Source: Halictus rubicundus (taxonomy: Eukaryota; Arthropoda; Insecta; Hymenoptera; Halictidae). From it: DNA of 64,000 bases. The stretch is taken from contig NW_027488640.1 of the NCBI RefSeq assembly GCF_050948215.1, forward strand, positions 186,001 through 250,000. Direction: 5' to 3'. The position numbers and the translations under genes are program-made. The stretch's first letter is position 1. Each line of letters starts with the position of its first letter. Below the pieces are notes generated by a model. The model did no database searches. It saw only the letters and a list, made by a program, of their open reading frames with translations, and was not told the origin of the DNA. Shown here piece by piece: positions 51,368 through 62,520 of this stretch.

Positions 51368-54300
51368 ATGGCAGAAACGGTCGAAACCCAGCTGTTGATG
51401 CAGCAAGCGATAGGACGTTCCCTTCAAAATTTAAAAACACTGGGGACGAGCAACTGGACCAAATCCGTCTTGAGGACCCGGATTGTCCACCTTCAAGATC
51501 TGTGGAGGAAGTTCGAGCACGGGTACGCGCGACTCCTCTCTATCATCCCGGCGGAGGAACGAGCGAAGAACCCCTACTTCAAGGAGGACTCTTTCGCCCA
51601 CACGGAGGAAGTCTACCTCCACTCTCTCTCGTTCATGACGACACAGCTGGACGCCCTGAACAGCGATACCGTGAGTCCGTCAAATTCACCGGGCGATGGA
51701 CAAGCGTGTCCGTCGGTCCCCGACATACAGCTCCCCCGAATAAATGTACCGCAGTTCGATGGTAAATACGAAGATTGGGAAGCGTTCCGCGACAAATTTT
51801 CCGCGCTTATTATTCAAAACCCTAAGTTGCATGACGTAACCCGACTGCATTATTTGGTTTCCGCGTTAACGGGTCGCGCTCTCGACTGCATCGGAAACCT
51901 TTCGGTAACCGCAGATAATTTCAAAATTGCGTGGAAGACGCTCTCGGCGCGGTACGATAATCCGCGGCGTATAATACCCGCGCATCTCTCGTCGCTGCAG
52001 AACCTTCCCGCGCTCTCTCGCGAATCGGCAGCAGACCTCCAGACTCTCTGCGATCGGGTCTGTTTTATTGTCGACTCTTTAAAAAGGCTCGGGCGGAAGC
52101 CAGAAGAATTGTGGAACGACATTCTCGTCCATCAGGTGTCCCAAAAGCTGGACACTCCGACGCGGAAGGCGTGGAAATTGAAAATCGGCGACGACGTGAC
52201 TCCGCCCTCTTTCGACACCTTGATGTCATTTATCGGTTCTCGCTCTCGCGGTTTAGAAGAGTTCGCGATTTCTTCCAATTCCACGCCCGCCGCGCGTCCC
52301 GACGCATCGTCTCGCCTCGCGTCTAGTTCCTCGCGAGTCCATTCTGCGACCGCTTCCAAGCCCTCCACGAATTCGCGCACTCCGTGCCCAGTCTGTCGAG
52401 CATCACATAATTTCAGCGCTTGCCCCACCTTCCTGGCACGAAACTCCAGCGGCCGTCGTGAACTCGCTCAACGCTTTTCACGTTGTTTTAACTGTTTGAG
52501 CAGCAGTCATTCCCTCCGAGAATGTAACAGCAAAAATACGTGTCGCGTGTGCAACAAGCGGCACCACTCGCTCTTGCACGAAGACGCGCCTCCTCCAGCT
52601 CCGCCAAATTCGGAGCCCTCTACTCCACCAGTGCCGTCCTCCGAGGTCAATTCGCACCTCGCCTCCACCCTCGCGGCTCCGCGCTCCGGAATTCTACTGG
52701 CCACCGCGTGGGTGCAACTCCGTGTCCCGTCAGGCCGCTGCGTCACTGTCCGAGCCCTGATTGACCAAGGTTCCGAGACCAGCTTCGTCACCGAGGTCAT
52801 GGTGCACCTCTTGCGTGCAAAACGAACCCGCGTTGCGACATCCATATCCGCCGTCGGCGGAGTCCACGCCGGCACCGTGCGCCACGCCGTGCGCCTCCAC
52901 GTTGCTTCTCGCGATTCCGCGTCTCCTTCGATCGTGACCACAGCCCTCGTCCTGACGTCTCTCTCGACATACATGCCGAAGCGCATTCACAATGTTCGAT
53001 CCCTCGAGCATTTATCAGATTTGAATTGGGCCGATGCTGATCCCTCGAGCTCGGCCGCGATTCATCTCATTCTCGGCGCAGACATTTACCCCAGTATAAT
53101 CCTGGACGGTCTGCGCAAAGGGTCAAGCGGGCAACCCATTGCCCAGAAAACCATTTTCGGTTGGGTCATCTCTGGCCCTATCACGTCGCACTCGCGCGAT
53201 CTCTCCGTCGCACGCGGATCGAGCCCACAACCTCGCTCGGGCTCCTGCATCTCGATGCATCACTGCATCCACCAGGACACTCTGTCGAACGAGCTGCGCC
53301 GATTTTGGGAGATTGAGGAAATTCCTTCGACCACCCCCCTCACCCAAGAGGAAGAACAGTGCGAGCGGCACTTCCAAACGCACACATCGCGAGCCCCCGA
53401 CGGGCAATACATAGTCCGTCTTCCGTTCCGTACCGGTCCTCCGATTGAAGTCGGTCACTCTCGGTCTGCCGCAGAAAAGGTTCTGCAATCCATATCTCGT
53501 AAACTTCTCCTACAACCATCTCTGACCGAGGAGTATGAGGAGTTTCTACGAGAATATGAGGCTCTCGGACACATGCGTCGCGTTCCCATTTCGCCTTCGA
53601 CCTCTCAGTGCGTGTACATTCCGCACCATCCCGTGTTACGCGCCGACAGTGTCACGACTCACCTTCGCGTTGTCTTTAACGCCTCCAGTGTAACGTCGAA
53701 CGGATCCACGCTGAATGACCACCTGCTCCCAGGCCCAAAGCTTCAGCTCGATCTTTCTACCGTAATTCTTCGGTGGAGAACCTTTCGTTTCGTCTACACG
53801 GCGGACATTGCAAAAATGTACCGCCAGATTCTGGTCGACGAACGCGATGTCGATTATCAGAGAATCCTCTGGAGGCCCATTTCCTCCAAGGATACTCAGG
53901 CTTTCCAATTGCTGACCGTCACGTATGGCATGACCTGTGCTCCATTCCTGGCTCTCCGCGTTCTGCAACAACTCATCGAAGATGACGGGGGCCAGTTCCC
54001 GCTCGCGGTACCGGTCCTTCGCTCACACATTTACGTCGACGATGTCCTCTTCGGCGGCAACGACCTTTTGGCTATTCGCCATTCCCGGGATCAATTAATC
54101 CAGCTTCTCCAACGTGGTCACATGAAGCTACGTAAGTGGGCGAGCAATTCGGTCGATTTTCTTGCCGATATTGATCCGGAAGACCACGGTTTGGCATGTT
54201 CCAAAAACCTCGCTCCCGACGATGGAGTCAAAATCCTCGGGATAAGTTGGAACCCCTCTCGCGACTCCTTTCAATTCAAGGTTAGTTTAGCCGAGCCGCT

Positions 54301-55660
54301 ACCGTCCACCAAACGAGCCATTCTTTCGACTATCGCGAAGCTATACGATCCTTTGGGATGGGTCACTCCCGCGATAATCAGCGCCAAGATTTTTATACAA
54401 GGATTGTGGCGCCTCCGCATCGGTTGGGACGACCAAATCCCGCCGCAGTCTCTCGAGCAGTGGAAATCTATTCATTCTCGCCTTCCAGTCCTGAACGGTC
54501 TTCAGATTTCCCGATGGATCGGATGCATTTCAGAGGCCTCGCGGATTGAACTTCACGGCTTCGCGGATGCGTCGACAGTCGCATACGCCGCTGTTGTTTT
54601 CGCCCGTTGTATCTCCTCTAGCGGAACTATTACCGTCTCTCTACTCGCGGGCAAGTCAAAGGTCGCCCCCTTGACTCCAGTGACCATTCCCCGCCTTGAG
54701 TTGCAAGCCGCAGTCCTTCTAGCACGTTTAATGAATTTCGTTTCGTCCGCCCTTGACCTTCGCGACGCTCCGTGCTATTGTTGGACCGATTCTACCGTGG
54801 CACTCGCGTGGTTGCAGTCTCATCCGTCAAAATGGAAGACGTTCGTCGCTAATCGCGTCGCTGACGTACAAACTCGTCTTCCACACGCTATTTGGCGGCA
54901 CGTTCCTACCGCGGACAATCCCGCTGACTGTGCGTCGCGCGGACTTCTCTCCGACGAACTGCTCCGTTATCACCTCTGGTGGAAGGGCCCCGCCTGGCTT
55001 CCTTACGATCTCTCGGAATGGCCAACTCAACCGCGACACTTCACTCTGGAGGACTCGTCCGAGTCAAAGGTCGTGCATCACAGCGTGGTCCCCGCTCCCG
55101 CGTGGGATTTAGATTCTCGATTCTCGAGCTGGCCCAAATTAATAAGAGTCACGGCCTATATACAACGGTTCGTCCGAAACTCTCGCAGCTGTCGCTCCGA
55201 CAATCGCAAACGACATCCAGGACGCGCCCTCTCAGCGAGCGAGTGCACCGCGGCCATACTCTTCTGGTTGCGACGCATCCAAGAGAGCCAGTTCGCTAAA
55301 GCCATTTCCTCGCTTTCTAATGGTGAACCGCTACCGCCAAAGGACCCGATCGAGTCGCTACACCCGTTCCTCGACGAGACCGGGCTTCTTCGCGTGGGAG
55401 GTCGTCTGCGAAATTCCCCCCTTCCGCATCAATCAAAGCACCCCGTTTTACTGTCGCCACACCCGTTGGTGCGCCTCATTATCGAGCAAGCGCACGCTCG
55501 CGCCCTGCATGCCGGCGTGCAACTCACCTTACACATTCTTCGGCAAGAATACTGGCTTCTCCGGGGAAGGAGTCAGGTAAAAGCCGTGATTCACGCATGT
55601 GTCCGATGCGTCCGAGAACGAGCTGCGATACCGATTCAGCTCATGGGAGATCCCCGGCAG
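51368..55660 (+). CDS. gag-pol: BEL/Pao gag-pol: gag, protease, RT, RNase H, start of integrase
   Basis: Start chosen at MAETVETQLLMQQ (51368); the frame is open upstream to the LTR. Gag has the Pao-type segment LPRINVPQFDGKYEDWEAFR and zinc-binding motifs CPVCRASHNFSAC and CFNCLSSSHSLRECNSKNTC...CNKRHH. The protease active site is ALIDQGSETSFV. RT: YTADIAKMYRQILVDERD and the box YVDDVLFGG (about 54032). RNase H: LHGFADASTVAYAAVVF, then CWTDSTVALAWL. The integrase zinc region begins at HARALHAGVQLTL and CVRCVRERA near 55500-55620. A frameshift near 55650 moves the rest of integrase into the next frame; the original frame would end at 55819. All other key residues are present. Confidence 0.92.
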
Positions 55661-56607
55661 CGAGGGTGTCCCCTGCGAAAAAACCCTTTTCGCATTGCGG
55701 TTTGGACTACGCTGGTCCTATTCAAATCCGCGCCTCCGCTGGCCGCGGTATCACATCCCGGAAAGCATACATCACGCTCTTCGTGTGCATGTCCACCAAG
55801 GCAGTGCATCTGGAGCTAGTCGCGGACTACTCCACCTCTGCGTTTTTAAACGCTTACACTCGCTTCTGTTCCCGTCGAGGTCTCCCAGAGCGTATGTATT
55901 CCGACAACGGAACAACCTTCGTCGGAGCAAATCGGGAGTTGGTTTCGGCCTACCGCGCTGCGCTTCGCGACCCCGATTTTCAAAATCGTACCGCCAGCGA
56001 TGGAGTCGCTTGGCATTTCATCCCCCCCTCGGCGCCGCATTTCGGCGGATTATGGGAGGCCGGGGTAAAAAGCGTCAAACACCATCTTCGTCGCGTTCTC
56101 GGCGATCGAACGCTGACTTTCGAGGAGTTCACAACGCTCCTCTGCGCGATCGAGGCGCGTCTTAATTCGCGACCCATCGCCCCTCTTTCGGATACTCTCG
56201 ACGACTACGAGCCGCTTACGCCGGGTCATTTTTTAATAGGGTCTGCGCTCACGACCCCTCCACAACCTTCTCTGCTCGACCTCGCGGAAAACCGTCTCTC
56301 GCGATGGCAACTCGTCCGCCACACTACCGAACGATTCTGGAAGTTGTGGCAAAATGACTACCTCAACACGCTCCAACAGCGCGGTAAGTGGCGTCGCGCG
56401 CGCCCCTCATTATCGATAGGACAGCTAGTCCTCCTACGCAATCCGACTCTCCCTCCGTGTAAGTGGGAGCTCGGCCGAATCGTGCAATTGCACCCTGGCG
56501 ACGACGACCACACCCGCGTAGTGACAATAAAAACCGCCACTGCGTGTTTTAAACGCCCAATCGTCAAGTTGGTTCCTCTGCCCGTCGCGTGCAAATCCGA
56601 GGCATAG
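55651..56607 (+). CDS. BEL/Pao integrase core and C-terminus, shifted frame
   Basis: Continues from the frame above after a one-base shift: AARVSPAKKPFSHCGLDYAG with the first catalytic Asp, then TKAVHLELVADYSTSAFL, YSDNGTTFVGAN with the second Asp, and SAPHFGGLWEAGVKSVKHHL with the Glu. The Pao-type C-terminal block follows (RWQLVRHTTERFWKLW, LPPCKWELGRI, CFKRPIVKLVPL). It inserts element DNA with a 5-bp stagger. It has no start of its own; it is the end of the polyprotein. The lone shift in an otherwise intact, young copy could be an assembly error. Confidence 0.9.
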   Translation, partial: SPAARVSPAKKPFSHCGLDYAGPIQIRASAGRGITSRKAYITLFVCMSTKAVHLELVADYSTSAFLNAYTRFCSRRGLPERMYSDNGTTFVGANRELVSAYRAALRDPDFQNRTASDGVAWHFIPPSAPHFGGLWEAGVKSVKHHLRRVLGDRTLTFEEFTTLLCAIEARLNSRPIAPLSDTLDDYEPLTPGHFLIGSALTTPPQPSLLDLAENRLSRWQLVRHTTERFWKLWQNDYLNTLQQRGKWRRARPSLSIGQLVLLRNPTLPPCKWELGRIVQLHPGDDDHTRVVTIKTATACFKRPIVKLVPLPVACKSEA

Positions 56608-56947
56608 ACGAAACGTGTTCCGATAGTCGTCCTGCGTCTGCGTCCCGTGAACCGTTGCTCTCGCGCGGTAAATTCAAACGTCGCGCCTTCATTCCGGCAA
56701 GGCGGGCGGTTTTCACGTTACTCTTGCGTTTTGTAATTTAAAATGTTTACGTATCTCGAATTCTGTTTACCGACTCTCACGGCGGGCGGTCTGCCGTTTG
56801 CGCAGCTCGGGGATTGGCGTCGCGGGTATTGTAACACGCAGTCCCCTTATCGTTTAAGTTCCGTCGGAACGCTACCGCCCCCGCTATTCTATGTATCAGC
56901 GTGCGATCCCGTTACGTTTCGAAACTAGTGTTTCGAGGCGGGCGGTA
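56608..56947 (+). other. BEL/Pao 3' untranslated region with three GGCGGGCGGT motifs
   Basis: GGCGGGCGGT occurs at 56701-56710, 56781-56790 and 56937-56946, the last one base before the 3' LTR, where the plus-strand primer (polypurine tract) is expected. No env-like gene. Confidence 0.65.
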
Positions 56948-57734
56948 TGTTCAGGATTCAAGCTGTGGAATTCGGTGCCTATTGTCGAACTGGCGACCGC
57001 TATTTCATACGGTTTTTGTCGCGTATGTCAACACGCGGCAAGAGCGCGTGTCGCCGTTGCTCGACACCGCGTAGCAACCGTTTCAATTCTCATTGGCCGA
57101 ATTTCACAGCTTGAATCCTTCAAATTGAGACAAACAAGGATCGTCCGATGTACGAGCTCCAATCACGGTGCTCCACATTCGACGGTCTTTGTTATTTAAG
57201 GCACCTGCGTATGCCTTCTCGCTCTCTTAACGTTCTGAACGCTCATCAATCGCAAGGTATCGCTCTAGCACGTTTGATCGTCTGTCCGCTCTCGTCTCGA
57301 TAAGTAGAGATTCTCATTTCTCGCGCTCTGAGACTCTCGCGATTTCGCATCATTCGGGAGCAGTATTCTCGCGATCTCCCGCGCCGCGTTACGTGCACTC
57401 TGTTTCGCGACAAGATTTCCGGCGTCCGCGTAGAAGATCTCCGTCTCGCGGCGGCACGCTTTTCGTGCCGCTCAAGATTTCCTCTTCGCGATCCGACGGC
57501 AGAAGTTTGCACGCGCAAGATCTCCGTACGTTCGCCGGCTCGCGATTCTCGTGCGCGCGTTCTCTCTCGCGCTCTCGAGTGCCTCGCACCTCGTGCGTCG
57601 TGACAAAGTAAAATAAAGTGCATTTTCCCGAAGGACAAGGGTTTAATTCTCTCGTCTCTCCTTGCCTCCTCGCGCGCTCATTTCTGAGTGGTCCCGGCCC
57701 CCCGGCGACTCCGACCTTCGGTCGACGCCAAACA
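56948..57734 (+). repeat. 3' LTR of BEL/Pao element
   Basis: Same sequence as the 5' LTR apart from the final ACA. It is followed by the CCTAC duplication. Confidence 0.92.
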
Positions 57735-57739
57735 CCTAC

Positions 57740-57958
57740 TAAATTGTTTTTACAGATAATCTGAACGTACGTGGACATACACAATTGCTGGGCAAAAAGG
57801 CTAAATTTACAAACTTAAATACGCTACTTGTAATATTGGAAAAACTCAATATTTGAGTTTTTAACACAATTTTTGGCGATTGGCCTTTTTGGGTGTACGG
57901 TACGGCTATCACTAGACAGCGGATGCGATAATTATTTACTAAGAGGTCTTCAATATTT
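57740..57958. other. Spacer with a 23-bp palindrome
   Basis: No gene. AAAAACTCAA-TAT-TTGAGTTTTT lies at 57840-57862, and CAAAAAGGC near 57793 is partly mirrored by GGCCTTTTTG near 57882, so the segment could fold back. Confidence 0.45.
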
Positions 57959-59319
57959 TGTAACGGTTGCGTTAATCGCGAAAGGAAGGTTCGTTCTGTC
58001 CTCTCCTGGATTTGCTCAGCGGCCAGGGTCGGCGGAGAGGACAGCAGGTGAAATAACGGAGGCTGTTTATGAAAAAAATAGCTTTATTGCCGGCGGCGGT
58101 TCGCCCCGGGTCGAGATGGTGATTCCCGGCTGGCGGGTTCCGGTGCGACGGCTGGCTGCAATCAGCGCGAGGAGGCGACACGTTATTACAACTAGTATCT
58201 TAAATCTAATGTACGCGAGAGTAGCGGCGGAACGCGGAGCGATCGGGATTCGCTGTTACGGCGGAAATACGGAGCGATCGGGATTCGCTGTTACGGCGGA
58301 AACGCGGAGCGAACGGGACTCGCTATTTTACGGCGGAAACGCGGAGCGATCAGGACTCGCTATTTTACGGCGGGAACGCGGGGCGATCAGGACTCGCTCT
58401 GACGACGGGAACGCGGAGCGATCAGGACTCGCTCTGACGGAGGAATACGGAGCGGTATCGGAATACGGCGTTTCTCAGATTCGGTGGATTCCTGGGATCC
58501 CGGATCTACGGTTGGTCGGTAGGAACCACCGCGGCTCGGCGAGATTCTAGTGAACTGGTGTTTCCTCGCTGGCGGCCGAGCTCACGGTGGCCGCGAATCC
58601 ACTCCGACTCCGGACCGACGGGACGCCCCACCCGTCGCCCCCAGTCGGATCGCGGTGGGGGTCGCTCGCACCCGGACGTTCCCAGAAAACGAGCTCCCGT
58701 CACCAGCGTCGTTACTCGTACAGGACGAGCTCCGAACGCGGCTGCGATCCGACGAGGACTGTCACGAATGTGACGAGACGCCTGGTCGCGGGCCGGTAAG
58801 CGAATTTCGCAGGATCGACGGAAAGGAATCGGGTAGGGGGAGAGAGCCGGAGCGCGCGACGAGCAGTAGTGCCCAGAGACACTGCTCCCGTCCGTCTGCT
58901 CGCTCGAGACTTCCTCGCGGTACACGCGGCTGCGAGTGGTCAGGAGCTCGGGATGGTTCCCGGTGAGCAGCTCCCAGCCAACTCCGAGTTAATCGCGGTT
59001 TGCTCCGATATTTATGGAGAAAGCGCGGACTGTAGGTTTACGGTCTGGGGAATTTCCAGACTGCGGCCTACTACCGCCGGGAAACGGAAACTGGATGGAA
59101 GGCACTGTTGCGTGTTGTAGTACGGAGAACTTTTATTATGTCCTTTCTCGACGAAGGTTGTTACACGAGAGAGCTTACGAATCTCGACGGCGGCAAATCC
59201 GCCTTGGGTCGTCGGACACGCGGAGTCGAGAGCGGCGACTCGCTCTTGCCGCTTGCACGCGGCTGATGCCGGCGATGCTAGCGCTGCGGCAAGGTGCGGC
59301 AACATACGTAACCCCTACA
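57959..59319 (-). repeat. 3' LTR of gypsy G
   Basis: On the plus strand it runs TGTAACGGTTGCG...CGTAACCCCTACA. The two ends are imperfect inverted repeats (10 of 13 match), and it abuts a polypurine tract. It contains a 35-37-bp tandem array. Plus-strand open frames here are not genes. Confidence 0.75.
58222..58475. repeat. 35-37-bp tandem array in the gypsy G LTR
   Basis: Six to seven units of the type GGCGGAAACGCGGAGCGATC followed by AGGACTCGCT and TATTTTAC, TGTTAC or CTGAC. Confidence 0.8.
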
Positions 59320-59342
59320 CACTCCCCCCCCCCCCCACCCCC
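59320..59342 (-). other. Polypurine tract of gypsy G
   Basis: A G-rich run on the minus strand (GGGGGTGGGG... to GAGTG), directly upstream of the 3' LTR. Confidence 0.75.
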
Positions 59343-59459
59343 GAAGGAAAAGCGGCAGCGAACAACAACGAGAAATTTCGCTCTAAGGCTACATAGAATT
59401 ACAAACGACTCTTATAAACTACGACTTACATGCTACGCGTATATTTACAAAACCTTAAG

Positions 59460-62333
59460 CTAATGTTCGGAGTCCGCAAAAGTGACTCTTTTACGCGAGT
59501 AGGTGCGCACAGGCACGCTCGGCAACGACGGGGCGCCGCTCGATACTGGGACTGCAAGTCCCTCACAAACGCTATGCGCGGGTTTCAACAGCTCTACGGA
59601 GACGTTGCGCGGTAAACCGTTGACCTCAATTGAATATACTTGTTCGGAAATACGCTGGAGCACCCGATGGGGTCCCGTGTAAGGCCGTTCCAACGGTCTA
59701 CGCACGGATTTAACAAGCATAAATACATGTGAACATGATCCGAGATCTTTGTATACAAAGGCTTTAACGCTACGCTTGTGCGCTACGGGCACAGGCTTGA
59801 CGGCACGCATATACTGTCGGAATTCCTCGAGGAATGGCTGCGGATCAGGGCTAAAATTATCTAATAGGAAAAATTCGCCCGGCAGACGCAACGAGGTTCC
59901 GTAAACGTAATCGGCAGGAGAAGCGTTAGTATCGAGACGGATATGGGTACGCAACCCTAACAGTACAATAGGTAAGACGCGCGACCATTGCTGATTGGCG
60001 TGACACATAATTGCTGCCTTCAAGACGCGGTGCCAGCGCTCAACCATGCCGTTAGACGCGGGGTGATACGCGGTGGTTCTTTTCCTCCGGCAGCCAACGA
60101 GCGCCAGGAGGGCTGAGAAAAGCTGTGACTCGAATTGCGGACCTTGATCACTCGTCAAAAATGCAGGAGCGCCGAAACGTGACACCCAATGCTCGAAAAA
60201 GGCGCGGCCGACCGTCTGAGTGGACGTCTCCTTCAGGGGAACGGCCTCAGCCCAGCGAGAGAATCTGTCGATCATGGTAAGGCAGTATTGAAAACCTTCG
60301 CTGACCGGCAGCGGACCGACAAGGTCGATGTGTACGTGAGTAAAACGTCCGTCGGGCGCGACGAACTGGGACGGACTCAGCTTGACGTGTCGAGAAATTT
60401 TGGATTGCTGGCAATCAACACACGACTTACACTGGCGAGCTATGTCGCGGTGCATGTCGGGCCAGACATATCGCTGTCGTATGAGTCGGTCAGTGACTTT
60501 CGCGCTCGGATGTGCGGGAGAATGAAAGAGCTTGAACAACCGCTCGCGCATGGAGGCGGGGATATACGGACGGATGCACTCCTCACATACGCTGCAATAC
60601 ACAGGAGAGTGATCTGTGCCCCACGTGAGCCTCTTAAGGGTGAGAGAGTGGTCTGGCGATGCAAGAATTTCCCTGAGCTCGGGGTCGTTTTCCTGCTCGC
60701 GAGAGAGCTCATTCAAATCGAATTGCGTCGGCAGACGGATTGCCTCGGTACGCGAGAGCGAATCGGCAACGACGTTTTCATTTCCGGGCAAGAAGAGAAT
60801 CTTCGATGTAAATTGCGCTATATAGCACAACTGTCGAGTCTGTCGAGGAGACGCACGCTCAGAGTTCTGCGCAAAGGCGTAGATGAGCGGTTTGTGGTCG
60901 GTGTAGATATTGAATTCGCGACCTTCTAGGAAGTGGCGAAAGTGGCGCACAGCTTCGTATGCTGCGGTAAGCTCACGGTCGTATGTGTTGTATTTGCACT
61001 GAGCCGGGGATAACTTACGCGAGAAAAAGGCGAGCGGTCTCCAACTGTCGCCACACAGCTGCTCGAGAACTGCACCCATGGCCACGTCGGAGGCGTCTGA
61101 GACAAGGCGCACGGTGGCCGATTCGCAGGGGTGCGTTATAAGGGCAGCGTTCGCAAGATCATCCTTGCATTTAACGAAAGCCGCTTCGGCTTCGGGCGTC
61201 CATACGATGGGTCGCTTATCGCGTTTACGCGCGTCCTGCATGTACGCGTTCAACGGAGCTTGAGTGGCGGCAGCGTGAGGAATACAGCGCCGATAAAAAT
61301 TTACCATTCCTAGAAAACGACGCAGGTCGTCGATCGTGCGCGGTTTGGGGAAACGACTAATAGCCTCGACCTTCTCTGGAGTGGGTTTAAACCCCTCAGA
61401 GTTAACTAGGTGTCCCAAAAAAACTAACTCGGATACGCCGAAACGGCATTTATCCAGGTTCACGCGCAGATGAAAGTCACGTAAACGCTCTAGGACGATC
61501 GCCAGATGGGTCTCATGCTCTTCCGGAGAGGAAGAGGCGATGAGGATGTCATCGAGAAACGTGAAAACGAAATCGAGATCGCCGAGAGCACGGTTTATGT
61601 ATCTTTGAAAAGTTTGCCCCGCGTTGCGGAGGCCAAAGGTCATTGCACAGTATTCAAAAAGGCCGAAAGGAGTGATGACGGCAGTTTTTTGAATATCTTC
61701 GGCAGCTACGGGTATCTGATGATACGCTTTGTACAGGTCTAGCGCCGTGAAAATGGTCTTGCCGTGAAGGTTAGCCGGGAAGTCGTGCAGGTGAAGCACG
61801 GGGTAACGATCGGGTATCGTCACGCCATTCAAACGGCGGTAATCTCCGCATACCCGCCATTCACCGCACTTCTTTTTGACTAAGTAGATGGGACTAGCCC
61901 AAGGGCTGCTAGAAGGCCTGCAAATTCCTGCCTCGATCAGGTGTTTAAACTCGGCCTTCGCGGCCTTGAGTTTTTCAGGCGATAGACGCCGAGCACGCTC
62001 CGAGACGGGGGGACCGGTGGTGGAAATGTGATGATACACACCGCGCGACTCGAGAGGAGTCGGTTGCTCGAGTCCGATGACTTGCGGAAAACGAGCTAAT
62101 ATACTAGAGTACTTGAACGACGGTCCAAGGACGTTCACGCATGAAAAGGGAGAGCTCGCGATACCGGCCAAAACAAACAAACCGGTAGCAGAATCTATCA
62201 GGCGACGCCTCTTCAAATCTACCGTGAGACCATGATGCGTCAGCAGGTCGGCTCCTATAATGGATACGGGACTGCTGCTACGCAAAAATTCCACTCGATC
62301 GGGCGACGCAATCCGAAATCGAGGGCAACGCAA
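59460..62333 (-). CDS. pol: Gypsy G pol: RT, RNase H and integrase (957-codon open frame)
   Basis: The frame opens at 62333, but the true start lies upstream: protease residues precede it in another frame. SIIGADLLTHHGLTVDL marks the protease end. RT: GICRPSSSPWASPIYLVKKK, ALDLYKAYHQIPV and the box FTFLDDILIASS. RNase H: LVSDASDVAMGAVLEQL and YTDHKPLIYAF. Integrase zinc region: HSPAHPSAKVTDRLIRQRYV to CKSCVDC. Core: HIDLVGPLPVSEG, TSDQGPQFES and HPASNGMVERWHR. Tail: YTGPHRVLQRI, a GPY-type end. No stop interrupts 957 codons. Without gag and the 5' LTR it cannot move on its own, but the coding part looks recently functional. Confidence 0.92.
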   Translation of the reverse strand: MRCPRFRIASPDRVEFLRSSSPVSIIGADLLTHHGLTVDLKRRRLIDSATGLFVLAGIASSPFSCVNVLGPSFKYSSILARFPQVIGLEQPTPLESRGVYHHISTTGPPVSERARRLSPEKLKAAKAEFKHLIEAGICRPSSSPWASPIYLVKKKCGEWRVCGDYRRLNGVTIPDRYPVLHLHDFPANLHGKTIFTALDLYKAYHQIPVAAEDIQKTAVITPFGLFEYCAMTFGLRNAGQTFQRYINRALGDLDFVFTFLDDILIASSSPEEHETHLAIVLERLRDFHLRVNLDKCRFGVSELVFLGHLVNSEGFKPTPEKVEAISRFPKPRTIDDLRRFLGMVNFYRRCIPHAAATQAPLNAYMQDARKRDKRPIVWTPEAEAAFVKCKDDLANAALITHPCESATVRLVSDASDVAMGAVLEQLCGDSWRPLAFFSRKLSPAQCKYNTYDRELTAAYEAVRHFRHFLEGREFNIYTDHKPLIYAFAQNSERASPRQTRQLCYIAQFTSKILFLPGNENVVADSLSRTEAIRLPTQFDLNELSREQENDPELREILASPDHSLTLKRLTWGTDHSPVYCSVCEECIRPYIPASMRERLFKLFHSPAHPSAKVTDRLIRQRYVWPDMHRDIARQCKSCVDCQQSKISRHVKLSPSQFVAPDGRFTHVHIDLVGPLPVSEGFQYCLTMIDRFSRWAEAVPLKETSTQTVGRAFFEHWVSRFGAPAFLTSDQGPQFESQLFSALLALVGCRRKRTTAYHPASNGMVERWHRVLKAAIMCHANQQWSRVLPIVLLGLRTHIRLDTNASPADYVYGTSLRLPGEFFLLDNFSPDPQPFLEEFRQYMRAVKPVPVAHKRSVKAFVYKDLGSCSHVFMLVKSVRRPLERPYTGPHRVLQRISEQVYSIEVNGLPRNVSVELLKPAHSVCEGLAVPVSSGAPSLPSVPVRTYSRKRVTFADSEH

Positions 62334-62507
62334 ATATCGCCATACGTATCGATACGGGTGTCGTTCGCGGCAAACAACTTAAACGCGCTGGGACGCGCAC
62401 GCGACGCAGCTGAAACCGGCAGCAAAGACAGGTCCGAACCTGTGTCTACGAGAAAGGTACAGCCTGACTTACGGTCGCGTATGTGGAGACGTTTCGAGGA
62501 CGCATAA
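62260..62507 (-). pseudogene. Gypsy G protease fragment, frameshifted from pol
   Basis: On the minus strand this reads SGCTFLVDTGSDLSLLPVSA with the DTGS active site, then YGDICVALDFGLRRPIEWNF. A shift near 62260-62280 moves to SIIGADLL in the main pol frame. Upstream of this, sequence resembling the gag end fades out by about 62520. Confidence 0.75.
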
Positions 62508-62520
62508 CACTCTCCAACAG

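Larger units (their letters stand above)
50517..57734 (+). mobile_element. Full-length BEL/Pao LTR retrotransposon, CCTAC duplication
   Basis: Paired 787-bp LTRs, a primer site, one long gag-pol frame with a single frameshift in integrase, and CCTAC on both sides (50512-50516 and 57735-57739). By eye the LTRs differ only at their next-to-last base (ATA against ACA), so insertion is very recent. The 5-bp duplication and domain order are those of BEL/Pao. Confidence 0.95.
57959..62520 (-). mobile_element. Gypsy element G, minus strand, lacking gag and the 5' LTR
   Basis: Minus-strand order: protease (about 62507-62260), RT/RNase H/integrase (62333-59460), a polypurine tract (59342-59320) and the 3' LTR (59319-57959). 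Nothing like gag or a 5' LTR is found from 62520 to the window end, so the 5' part is deleted. It is a different family from the 8.4-kb gypsy. Confidence 0.85.

Noticed and set aside
57873..58550. 225-codon plus-strand frame with repeated Gly/Asn/Ala/Glu/Arg/Ser peptide
   Set aside because: It is translation of the 35-37-bp tandem array in the gypsy G LTR, whose unit length varies and shifts frame.
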